Of a DNA stretch of 64,000 bases, positions 34,373 to 45,274 are shown in pieces. Position 1 is the first letter of the stretch, and every line of letters starts with the position of its first letter. The stretch is from Tilletia caries (Eukaryota; Basidiomycota; Exobasidiomycetes; Tilletiales; Tilletiaceae), in the NCBI GenBank assembly GCA_032718865.1, contig JALUTQ010000009.1, positions 186,001 to 250,000 on the forward strand, read 5' to 3'. The position numbers and the translations under genes are program-made. Below the pieces are notes generated by a model, which did not search any database, was not told the origin of the DNA, and was given only the letters and a program-made list of their open reading frames with translations.

Positions 34373-37300
34373 ATGTGTTCTGTCAAGCGCAAAGCTGGTC
34401 CCACTGCCGCATCGGCTGCGGCCAGCGAAAGTCCGGCTAAAAAAGCAAAGTCGAAGGGCAAAGCGGTAGCATCCACAGCCTCAACTACAAATTCTTCGCC
34501 CTTCCGCCCCCGGGCGCGTCCCCTCGGCAAAGCAAAGGCCCAGCAGCCATCCCCAAAGAAGAAAGCGCCATCTCCCGAGACAGAATCCTACCACGATACC
34601 GACGACGAGCGCGAGTCGGACCTGCCTGTCGAGATAGACGAGGAAGGCAGTGATGCGAGTTGGAACGGCGAAGACGACGACGACGCGCGCCGCAAAGCAA
34701 AGGGGAAGAAGAAGGCGTCCCCCACCAAGAATGGCGCAGCACGCGGTGGGAATCGCGCCCGGCGGCGGAATAGTGCAGAGGGTACGGAATCTTCACCGGC
34801 CAAACCTCCACGGCGCAAGCCTATGATGGTCGGGAACCAGCTGAGCCCGCTCGACGAGGCTGTAGATTCGGATGCGGCTGAGTCTCTTGCGTCGTGGAAC
34901 GAGGATGACATCGAGATGTGGCATCCGACGACCAATCGGGAGAAGAAGGACGAAATTCTTCCTGTTGGTCATGTACTACGATTTCGACAGCATCCGCGCA
35001 AGGGGTACAGCCAGTATCGGGTTGTGTGGAAGGACTTACCGGTCTACTGCTCAACATGGGAGACCGAGCATATATTCCTCACGGGGGAGAACCCGGAGAT
35101 GGAGGTCACCCACGCCGACAGGTTCTGGGCTAGCACAGACACAGGCCGACCACACAATGTCCCCCGCCCACGGCTCGAGGATGCGCCGGAACAAGCAAGC
35201 TACTCCGATACGGACGTCCAGGACTACTTCGGCCTCAACGAAGAAGCCATACGGATCAAACTACGCAAGCAGCGGGATTCGTGGCGCAGGGACAAATTCC
35301 AGTTGCGCAAGTTGAGGCGCGGGCATCTGGACGCGGCGGCTAAAGCGGCGCAGGCGGCTGCGTTCGCGGCGGGGGAGCCAATCCCTATCATTGAGAGCGA
35401 CGAGGAGAATGGGATGATGGGGGATGGGCACTTGGTGCCCAAGGTGAGGAAGTCGCCTGCGAAGATGAATGGCGCGGGGGGCGGGACGAGGGGTGGGAGG
35501 TTACCTACTGTGGGCAGGAGATCGGCGGTCGCGGCTGGTCCGTCCACTGTGGACCCGGACTCGGAGCCGGAGCCGATGAAGACGCGGTCCAGGTCGAATG
35601 TTGGGCGCGGTGGGAAGACAGCGACGAATGCTGCTGCTGCTGGGTCGGCTGGGCGCGGGGGCGCGTCTTCGTCGTCGGCCGCGGCATCATCGCCCATAAA
35701 GCGTGTGCCGGGGAAGTTTGGTCCGCCGTCACGCGTCGGACGGGCGCCTGCTGGTCCTGCGTCCACATCCGCTGCCAGGAACGGCGCCAACGGGTCCGGT
35801 TCGGCTTCTCCTGCTAAGAAGGCGGCGACTGCGGCGGCGGGCCCTTCTTCATCATCCCAGTCTGCCTCGAATGTCTTACCGCTCTTCCGACAGCCGGGGA
35901 CTAGGGGCGATGCGATTGTCATTAGCGATAGCAGTGACGAGGACGACGACGCTGCGAAGGCTGCGGCTTCGACGTCAGCGCCGAGGAAGCGGCCGGCGGG
36001 GGATGAGGCGTCGGCGTCGACAGCTGCCCCCGCCAGGTCAACTCAGCCTGCCACGGCGGCGAAGGACAAAACCTCTCCCATTCCCGCGACGACGACGACG
36101 ACGGCGGTGCAGAAGGCCACTGTTTCCAGCAAACTGCCTAAGGAACCGATCACAGCGGTAGACTCCCCCGCCCGCAAAGCCGCCCGCGAAATGGCAGTAA
36201 CCCAAGAAATGTCAGCAATCGCCGCCACCGCCGCTGCTGGTGCGTCAACAAGTCGACAGGTGGAGGACGACTCTGCGATGGCGCTCTTCCGCGAGCTGAC
36301 GGGGAGCGAGACGCCATCGTCGTCGACGACGATGGCGACGACGTATGAGCATTCGCCGGCGTTGCAGATGGCGATGGAGGCTGCTAGACGGATGGCGGCG
36401 GAGCAGGAGGAGCGGAAACGGACGGAGGAGGAGAGGGCTGCGGCGGCGGCGGCGGCAAGTGTGGCAGGTGCGAGTACGAGCACGAGCGCGAATGTGGTGA
36501 AAGGGAGTGGTGCTGCTGTCTCTGAGGCGGTTGGCGCGCAGGGTATCACTGCGCCGGGTGAGACTTTTCCCCAACCGGAGATTTCCTTTGGCGCGGCGCT
36601 GGATGACGATGCGATGCAGTTGGGCGAGAGCATTGTCACCGCCGAGCCATTGGCGGGTCCGGGTCCTTCTCAGTTGACGACGGCGCTGAGCATCGTCCAG
36701 ACGCAGGCGAGCGAGAGTGATGGTGATGGCGATGGCGCTGCTGTACCATTGGCGGGCAGTCCTCGACCTGCGGCGATGGGCGAGGTTCAGATGGAATCTG
36801 GCGGAACTGATGTCATCGCTGTGACATCGGTGAGCGAAGCAGCGGCCCCACCGACTACCTCGGCACCCGCATCTGCACCTGCACTCTCGGAACCAGCACG
36901 GACGGAATCGTTGCCGGTCCTTCACGCACCCGCCGCCAGCGTCGCGCCAAACCCGGCTCCTGCGGTGGTCAGCGAAGAGACCGCGTCTGCCGCAGTGACC
37001 ACCTCGCTGCCGATTGCGCATCAGGCTCCGTCCCAATCCGCATCAGCAGACGAACCAGCCAAACCCGTCGTGAAGATAGAGCCGCATCAGACCACAAGGC
37101 CAGCGAGTGACGCTGTAGAATCGCAGCCGCATCCTGCTGGTGCGGGTGTTGGTCCATCCACGTTGGCGCCAGAAGTTCAGGAACGGAAGCCTGTGTTTCC
37201 CCAAGAGGCTGAGGTTGAGATGCAGGACCAAAAAGCTGGTACTGCGACTGGGCTGGAGGGCGAGAGCTTGGGTGTCCAAGAGGGTGTGGCTTCGACTTCG

Positions 37301-40300
37301 GGTGTACAGGATACTGTGGCGTCGAGTTCAGTCGAGCAACCTGCTGTCGAAGCACCTATCGCCGTCGCCCCGGTGTCGACAACGCTACCCGCTGCCGACC
37401 CTCCTGCTGCTATCGCCGTCGCTCCGGTCTCGGCGGCGCTGCCCGTTGCTGACCCTGCTGCCGCTGATGCGCCGCTGGTACCTCGTGCGGGATGTGCGAC
37501 ACTGGAGCTTTCCCCCGAACCGGAAGACGCTGACCAGGACATGGAGGACGATTATGCTGTTGATTTCGGTCTCGGCGCGGCTATGGATATGGATATGGAT
37601 ATGGACATTCCTGTCCTCGAGGATCCTCTTGATGGTCCGTCGATGGATGTGGAACCTGCGCAGGCCGCAGAGCCATTGCCATTGCCGCTACCAGCTGCGA
37701 TGGATGCGCAACCTGCGCAGGCCGAACAGCCATTGCCACCTGCTGCGTCGTTGGAGGCCCCGGAGGCCGCTCCTGTGCCGCAGGTAAAGGTGAAGCCGGA
37801 CAAGTCTGAGGAGGAGGAAGAGGATTTGTGGGGTGGAGAGGATGGAAGTGAAGCGGGGACAGAAGCTGCGGTACTGGGCGGAGTCGAGGGTGCAGGTGCA
37901 GGAGAGGCATCGTCGGCTATCCGAGATGCCAGTCGGACGGGAGACCTTGCTCGAACTGCGTCGGGTCCGAAAGACTCTTCGACGTCTGAAGCCGCGCCCA
38001 GGCGAGTAAAAGAAGAACGTGTAGAGCAAGGCCCGTCCGCAACGGCCACTTCAACAAATGACGACGCCGACCTAAGTCACGACGCGGACCGGAGTCAGGA
38101 GAAGGAGAAGACGACTGAACCTGGCTCGTTCAAGGGCGCCCATCGCAGGAAGGCGGAAGGTCCCAGTAGCATCGAAGACGAGGAGTTGCGGAAGTTTCTG
38201 CCGAAAGGTGGCCCGGGTCCAAGTAAAGCTGGCCCACGACGTCCCCGTGGGATCCCAGGAGCTGCACCCATCAGTTCTCGCATTGGGACGGGTCCACCAC
38301 CGCGACCTATTCAATCATCAGGTTCGGCACATGCGATGCCGGCGCACCATGCTGGGCCGAGCGGTACCTCGTCCTCTGCTCGAGCTGCGGTGCCTGCTCC
38401 TTCCTCGGCTCCCCAAGTCGCCCAGCAACCTCAGAACGAGCAAGTCCGGTTCGAGGAGGCAGCGTCGGGGTGGGGAGATGACCTCGACGACCCCTCTCCT
38501 GCCCCTGCTGTGCCGATCGCGGCTCCACCTGCTCCAGCGCCGACCGTAGCTGTGAATGAGGTCCAGCGCTTTGATGACATAGCTGCAGGCTGGGGGGACG
38601 ATGAGCCTGCCAGTACTCCCGCGATTGCACCTGTCTCGACTTCGGCTGGTGGATTTCAACAGCAGCAGCAGCAGGGTGCGCCGCAGGCAGCGGCACCTGT
38701 CAACGGAGGGATCCAGCCTCAAGCAGCCGCGGCTCCATCGGGAGGGGACATTGACTTTTCTGATATGTGGGGTGCCGATGGGCCGGATGAAGGACTGCCG
38801 GCTATAGTGGCCGGAGGATGGGGCGATCCTGCCACGGCTTCCAACATACGAAGCGTGAGCGCGCCTGGGACTAATATGGGCCCTCGTGGTCAACAACAAC
38901 AACACCATGCGGGCCCGCCGCCACCGCAGCAGCAGCAGCAATATCAGCAACAGCGACAGAGCCTCGGGGCCGGCGGAGTCGGCGGCGGCAGGCCTGATCA
39001 GAGCTGGAGGAACGGGCCGGGAGCTGGACCACGTCGGCAGAGTTCAGGGAACGATCCGAGCCGACCGTGGAACGCGAATGGAGACAATCGGTCGTCGACT
39101 CGGTCACCTAATTCCAATGCTGGAGGGGGTGGATGGGCCGCGGCGCCTGTGAATGCGGCTCAGACTAGCAACTGGGACACCGGCTACCAGGCGCCCGGTC
39201 AGAATGGTGGAGGCTTCCAAGGGCCTGGTCAGAATGGTGGAGGCTACCAAGGGTCCGGCTATAACGGTGGAGGATCCCGAGGTGGCTTCCGAGGTGGCCG
39301 CGGCGGTGGGTACCAGGGCAACACAGGCCGAACTCCACCAGGAGCCTCAAACTGGGCCAACGGTGGGCGGACACCTGGTCATGCCAGTCAAAATTCGGGC
39401 GGCAAGACGCCCAATGGTCACTCACAGAGCGGTCGGAACACACCTGGAAATCGGTCTTCTGGCAGTCGGACGCCTGGTCCGAGCAATTGGGGAGCTGGTG
39501 GGCCAGGCGAGTCGGTGTCGATGAACATCTCCATTGACGCCGGTAATGCGCCCCAACAATTCGTGCCACAGCCTGCCCATCCGCACATGGGTGGTGGCAT
39601 GCATCCTGCTATGCATTCCCAGCACGCCCAGGCTCAGATGCAGATGCAAATGCAGCAGCAGATGATGGCCCAGCTTGCTCAACAGCAGCAACAGATGGTC
39701 CCGATCGTGCAGCCGCCGGTGGACTATCGGTCGATGCTATCGAACTTCACGCAGAAGCGGTTTGACAAGTGGTTCAGCGAGTCGAGCGCGCCGAACAAGC
39801 TGAGCATGGCGCACGATGCGACTCGGGCGGTGCTGCATTTCACTGTCAACGACGATCTGATCAAGAAGTTCAAGGACAGCTACACGTTCTTCTTCAAGGG
39901 GCAAGGCGGCTCGGAGACGAAGCTGGCGGTGAACATGATCAAAGTTGCCAAAGGTGGATTCCGCCAAGTGCTTGACTTCGGAGACGATGCATTCTGGTCG
40001 AAGGATGCCTTGATCCTGATTTGGCGTGCGGCTCAGGATACCATGTTGACGAGCACCTTACCCGATGCGGTGGCTCCCTTTTTGAACCGGGCCAAGGTGA
40101 GTCAGAAAACCGGTTCCAGGTGATTTCATTGAAGACGGGAGATATTGACATCAGACATTCTGCGCTTTGCCCTGTCTAGCGCCATAAAAGACTAACCTTC
40201 ATGGTCTTCGGGAGCGAGCAACCTGAAGTCCAGTGCAAGCGGTCCTTTGACATCGTCTTTCCTTTGTCCAAGAATGGCGACACAGGCGGGACGCTCAGCC

Positions 40301-40827
40301 TGTCGCTCTCCGGACTCCTGCACCACGCCTACCACGCGGACCTCAAGGGCAAAGGAGTTCAGCCCAGTTTGCCGCTTTGGAAGCTGGTCAAAACTCCTCC
40401 GAAAAACTGGAGCGTGGTGGTGCATCCGTGGGTGACTGCTGTGATCCGAATGTGCGGAGGAGAAAAGCAGAAGGAGCTATTCGATGCAGTAGGATTCGAC
40501 TTCCCCGTCGAAAGTCGATGGCTGAAGGAGCTTCCGGACCGGGTGGACGATCGCGTCACGGAGATGGACGTCGCGGACACGAGCTGTGGCTACGGTGCTG
40601 ATCTACCCGAGCACGAGTCGGTGAAGGACCTGGTTGAGGCGGTGGATCGGGAGTTGCTCTCTTCGATGCACAAGCTGGAGACGAACCATTGGGAGACGAA
40701 GCGGTTTGCGGTCGTGCTTGCGGAGGGCGGCTTGTTGCACAAACTGGACGAGGAGACGAAGGCGGGAGTTGAGGTCCTGAGGATGGACGAGCTCAAGGTC
40801 TTCTGGGGCACGGTCCTGAGGAAATGA
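34373..40827 (+). CDS. Large chromodomain protein with GW/WG and RGG motifs; candidate chromatin/RNA-silencing scaffold
   Basis: Two exons, join(34373..40096, 40180..40827), 2123 aa; the first ATG is at 34373 (MCSVKRKAG). The N-terminus is basic with a nuclear-localisation-like PAKKAKSKGK. Residues about 193-253 form a chromodomain: VGHVLRFRQHPRKGYSQYRV, then VWKDLPVYCSTWETE with the hallmark TWE and aromatic positions. A very long Ala/Ser/Pro-rich disordered region follows. From about residue 1150 to 1710 there are at least seven Trp-Gly or Gly-Trp sites (DLWGGE, SGWGDD, AGWGDD, DMWGAD, GGWGDP, GGGWAA, SNWGAG), an RGG patch (GGFRGGRGGG) and TPG-type repeats. A C-terminal globular domain (about 1783-2123) spans the intron and is unfamiliar. 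GW/WG motifs in disordered regions bind Argonaute in known proteins (Tas3, GW182, plant SPT5L), and chromodomains read methylated histone H3. A role linking Argonaute to chromatin is inference. Confidence 0.75.
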
Positions 40828-41280
40828 GCATCACCCCCGAGGCGGGCGGAGCGGAAGATCGAGCCCTGCGACAGGTTCGACAGGCCTGCGAGGGGGACGG
40901 CGGAACGAAGGATCAAGGCGTACGACACCGCCATTACGCTAAACCCTCTCGAACCAAGACATCTAAATCATTGTGCGATCCGATCCGGCTGGTGGGACAG
41001 GACATCCGAGCGAGACCTCAAAATCACACAAGCAGACAGCATTCGCCTTCTTTCCACTCTCCCACCTTTGATGAGCTGTCGATCCCACTTCTGTACAACA
41101 CTTCGTATTTTCTCCTGTCGCAACACGAATCAATGACATTCATGGTCTGAACTACATGCATCTTGGATGTGAGGGGGACCACGGACTTCCTGGGAGTGCA
41201 TGGCCACTAAGCTTGTATAAACGCTATGAGCGCTGTGAGCGCTGACTAGCCCGCGATGTACGCTTCTGCTCCCGCGCCGC
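40828..41280. other. Intergenic region before the F-box-like gene
   Basis: 3' flank of the chromodomain gene and 5' flank of the next gene, both rightward. A short direct repeat (GAGCGCTGTGAGCGCTGA) is near 41228-41245. No gene is supported. Confidence 0.45.
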
Positions 41281-43185
41281 ATGGGTACGCTTTGTGTTGA
41301 GATCCATAGTCGAGGTGAGTTCCCTCAACCACAACCTGTCTTGCCTGTGCTCGCATTTACATATCCTGCGTCCTCAGGTTTGCGGAACATGGCGCAAACG
41401 GCAGTCGAACGCGCTCTCGCTCTTGGGGAGATATGGGAGCTCATCGCCAATCAAGCTGAGCTCGCCGAACTCGCCACATTGCGCAAGGTATGCCGTCGAG
41501 CCAACGCAGCCGCCGCACGACGCGACTTCCAACGTCTTCTCTTCAAGGTCGACCGCAACTCGTACGCTCTCGGTCGGATCCGGGCAATCGAAAGCCTCAA
41601 ATATGTCCGAACTCTCAAGCTCGACCGCCTCAGACTGATGAATCTGCGACGTCTGCTCGGCGCCATGGAGACGGTTGCGGATGAACAGGGCCCTCAACTA
41701 GAGCGAGTCGATCTGCGCGTATGGGCGCTGCACGCCATGCCGAAAATGGTCGACATTAGCAACACATATCCGATGCTGCGTACCAAGCTTCAGGCACTCC
41801 GGGTCCCAGGTCAGGCCTATGGCGATTATCAGCAGTGGAATGGGAATGAAGCCATCAAGTGGTGGAAAGCTCTCGCCGATTTTCTCGACCGACGCGGTGA
41901 GAACGACCTTCCGCTACAGGTTCTCATGATCTCACCAGGGACGAACGGGCACGGTATCTTCTGGCCGGATCAAATCACGAATGGACCGTCCTCACGATTC
42001 TACAGCGTGCTGGAAGCTACGGTGGCACCTCACCTCGAGACCTTAGCCATCACCATCGGACGCGAGGACGACAAACTCGATGCTACGACCTTTCTCAGGA
42101 TCAGCCAAATCGCATTTCCCAAATTGCGAAAGCTGTGGCTTGTCCTCAAGAACATCCAGTTCAGCGAGTTCCAGAAACAAGACTTTGACGCCCTGCTCTA
42201 CAACTCGCCGGAGATCGAGGAGCTCTACTTAACCGGCTGTATGTCGTGTCCTACGCGACTGCGTACGTATCTGCCCAAACTCAAGCATCTCAGCATCGAA
42301 ATGTCGGAATCAGACAAGAAGGAACACGCTTCAAGCGTACGGGACGAGGTCATCGCTTTTGCTCAAGCACATCGCTCCCAACTGCTCACACTTTCCCAAC
42401 CAGGGTGGGCGAACATCGAGATCGACGCGAGTGAATACCCTCTCCTCCGTGGCGTGGGGCCGGGGATCTTGATTCGTAACCGTGCAGCAGTGAGGATGGC
42501 CTCGGTGGACCTCAACTATCGGACCAGATTGCTTGGTACCTCTTCCGGGGAGCCCATTGCGGATGAAGACGTTTGGTCGTCCAGATTCGCCGAGTTGGTA
42601 GATTCTACCGACTCAAATCAAGTCACCTTCCTCAGTCTTAACTGCACCGAGCCCATCAGGATCGAGCCGGGTATCGAAACCTTGATGCGGTTGCACAAGT
42701 CTGGCAACTTCCTCAATCTGCAGGAGCTCCAGCTAAATCAGAGTCTGGGCTGGCAAGGACGTGCGAGTTCGGGTGATGCTACGACGATTTGGACGCTTCT
42801 CAAAATGCTCGAACCCCTCTCGACCTTACGAGCAATATGGATGCCACTCGGGTATCAACAGCAAAACTTCCTCTCGGAGAAGAACCTGACATTAGAGGGG
42901 GCGACATCAACGATCACCATTCCGCCAAGTGTCGAGCTCGTGGTCGAAGGCTACACCTTCTATCGCGTGCTGCGCTCCACAACAGAAGAGGGCTCGTCGG
43001 TGAGACTCGATCCGATCAACGCACGGCACGTTCCGATCCACCATAGCTCCGACATTCGACCTGAGCTTCGATTGCCTGACTACTGCAATGGACTCTCGCA
43101 ACATCCGATGATGCCTATACCATACGCGTCTATGATGGAGCACATCGATGTCGATACTCCCGCCTTTCGCGCCTTCGTAGACTGA
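41281..43185 (+). CDS. F-box/leucine-rich-repeat-like protein
   Basis: The open frame runs 634 codons from an ATG at 41281. A likely 63-bp intron (41315-41377, GTGAGT donor, CTCAG acceptor) is in frame, giving MGTLCVEIHSRGLRNMAQTA and about 613 aa; a start at the ATG 41389 is also possible. Residues near the start (ALGEIWELIANQAELAELAT, then LRKVCRRANAAAARRDFQRL) look like a divergent F-box. Several LRR-like stretches follow (LKYVRTLKLDRLRLMNLRRL, FPKLRKLWLVLKNIQF, SPEIEELYLTGC, LPKLKHLSIEMSE, FLNLQELQLNQSLGW). F-box proteins recruit substrates to SCF ubiquitin ligases; this is inferred from architecture alone. Basidiomycetes carry many such fast-evolving genes. Confidence 0.6.
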   Translation: MGTLCVEIHSRGEFPQPQPVLPVLAFTYPASSGLRNMAQTAVERALALGEIWELIANQAELAELATLRKVCRRANAAAARRDFQRLLFKVDRNSYALGRIRAIESLKYVRTLKLDRLRLMNLRRLLGAMETVADEQGPQLERVDLRVWALHAMPKMVDISNTYPMLRTKLQALRVPGQAYGDYQQWNGNEAIKWWKALADFLDRRGENDLPLQVLMISPGTNGHGIFWPDQITNGPSSRFYSVLEATVAPHLETLAITIGREDDKLDATTFLRISQIAFPKLRKLWLVLKNIQFSEFQKQDFDALLYNSPEIEELYLTGCMSCPTRLRTYLPKLKHLSIEMSESDKKEHASSVRDEVIAFAQAHRSQLLTLSQPGWANIEIDASEYPLLRGVGPGILIRNRAAVRMASVDLNYRTRLLGTSSGEPIADEDVWSSRFAELVDSTDSNQVTFLSLNCTEPIRIEPGIETLMRLHKSGNFLNLQELQLNQSLGWQGRASSGDATTIWTLLKMLEPLSTLRAIWMPLGYQQQNFLSEKNLTLEGATSTITIPPSVELVVEGYTFYRVLRSTTEEGSSVRLDPINARHVPIHHSSDIRPELRLPDYCNGLSQHPMMPIPYASMMEHIDVDTPAFRAFVD

Positions 43186-43353
43186 CTGGCCGAGCGTGCC
43201 GAGATTGGAACGGCGCCCAAACGTTTCACGCTAGCATACAGGGGACCTTCCATGTTCCATACTTCCATCCCTCCATCAGTCCATTCATTTCCTCAGCATC
43301 TGGCTTTGCCTCGAACCTTCCCCATGCCCATTCTTTCTGCAAGAATTTGTTAG

Positions 43354-44938
43354 ATGCACGAAAGCTCAGAAGGCAGCTCGAACTCGGGAGCGCAGATCAC
43401 TACTGAAGCCGTACAGATCAATGATACGGGTGGCAACTCCTCCAAAAACAACGATGTTCGCCCGGTCGCTCACAAGGAAGTCTACCCAGACGGTGGCTGG
43501 GAAGCATGGACATGTGTACGTATCAAAGACTCAGGGAGAACAAGAGACATCTTACACTCACTGAGAGAGGCATCGTCTTCCTGTTTGCAGATCGCAGCAT
43601 CTACCATCGTCTATGCGGTCGGCTTTGGATTTCAGAACGCTTTTGGAATTTTCCAAGCTCACTACACACAGGAGATGGACCCTCCTCTTGCATCTCCCTT
43701 CCGCGTCAGCTGGATAGGGTCTGCGCAAGTATGGTTCACTTTCGCTTCTGCGCTTATTACGGGTGCGGCATTGGATCGAACGTCGGCGTGGGTGAGAAGT
43801 TCTTGGGTGTGGTGGAATCTGAGCGTTTGAGAAAGCTCTGACAGTGATCTTCTGCTCCAATATCTAGGTCTTGACCTCAATAGGAACCATCCTCTTCGTG
43901 CTTTCCTGCATGTTGATGTCGATAGCCACTAGCTACTGGTCTATGTTCCTCGCTCAAGGACTTCTTCAAGGCGTTGCTGTCGGCATACTCTTCCCGCCAG
44001 CACTCACATGCCCCGCGCACTGGTTTTCTAATCGACATCGCGGGTTGACCCTCGGAATCGTCGCAAGTGGTTCATCCCTGGGGGGCGTCGTCTGGCCAAT
44101 CGTGCTGGACCGCTTGATCCACGAGGACCGAGGAGGAATTGGATTTCCTTGGGCATTGAGGATCAGTGGCTTTATAGCTCTCGGTGCTCTCATTCCGACC
44201 ATCCCGTTCGTTCGCAAACGATTGGCGTCCGTCCAGCGTGGGCCTTTTGTCGACATGCGATCCTTCCAGAATCGAGCCTTCGTTCTGCTTCTTTCGGGCC
44301 AGTTCATCATCTACCTCGGCCTGTACTCGGAATAGTGAGTCGCAATCGTTTCCTTCTCGCAAATTTTCAGCAAAAGAATGCTGAAACCAATCAACAACTC
44401 CTCGGACTACAGCTATTACCTTCCCCAGATGGCTGCGACTCTCGCGATGCCTTCTCACCTCATTTTCTACCTCAGCAGTGCAGGCAACGGAGCCAGCGCG
44501 ATTGGTCGATGGGTGGCAGGCTGGCTAGCCGATCGCTACTTTGGCCGCTTCAACGTTCTCATTGTCTCCCTAATCGGGAGCGGCATTGTGGTCTTCAGCA
44601 TCATCGCCGTGCTTCCTCTCAGAGGATCAGCAACGACAGGAGCCCTTTTTGCAATCACGTCAACGTACGGCTTCGTGACTGGCGCCTTTTTTGCCTTGAC
44701 GGCCGCCGCGGTGGCATACGTATGTGATGAACCTCAACGACTGGGGACCTGGATCGGACAACTGTACGCGGTGATATCAATACCCGCGCTTTTTGGGCCA
44801 CCCATCACCTCGCAGCTCATCCAGCGTTACGGCTTCACAGCGGCTTGGTCGTGGTCCGGAGCAGTGATCTTTACAGGTACCGTCTTTGTGATTCTCAGTC
44901 GCTTCACTGTCGAACGAAGAATCTTCAAGGCTGTCTGA
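43354..44938 (+). CDS. MFS monocarboxylate-type (MCH/MCT) transporter
   Basis: Four exons, 43354-43515, 43591 to about 43791, 43868 to about 44335 and 44413-44938, about 450 aa. The N-terminus is hydrophilic, then YPDGGWEAWTC, which matches the conserved D-G-G-W-x-W motif that opens the first helix of the MCT family. Helices follow in the usual 6+6 order: STIVYAVGFGFQNAFGIFQ, SWIGSAQVWFTFASALITGA, SIGTILFVLSCMLMSIATSY, GLLQGVAVGILFPPALTCPA with FSNRHRGLTLGIVASGSSLG, then after a short cytosolic loop YYLPQMAATLAM, GNGASAIGRWVAGWLADRYF and C-terminal helices. It ends soon after the last helix. Fungal members move monocarboxylates, riboflavin or unknown small molecules. The substrate is not deducible. 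Confidence 0.85.
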
Positions 44939-45274
44939 ACCAGTTCCAATGTAGACCCAAAGAACCAGTATCACTTTACTAGAAGTACCATAATGCTCCT
45001 GCAATTGCAACACCCTTATCTGAACAGCAGGCAGGCGAATATGTGGTATTTGGTTCTCATGAAGAGGGAGTAGGGACAAGAGGTGGACAATGCGCAGGCA
45101 AGTGCCCAAAGGGAAAGACAAACAGTGGGCAAGATATAGTGATAGAAGCTGTGATGCGTAATATGCGAAGCAGAACAGCGAGCGAGTACAGAAAAGGCCA
45201 GAACCTCAGATACATGATTGCGGGAAGGTACGTCAACCCGGCTACTTGCGGCACGTCGATGCGAGCCTCCCCTT
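44939..45274. other. Convergent intergenic region
   Basis: 3' space between the MFS gene and the leftward homeodomain gene. Nothing else is seen. Confidence 0.5.
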
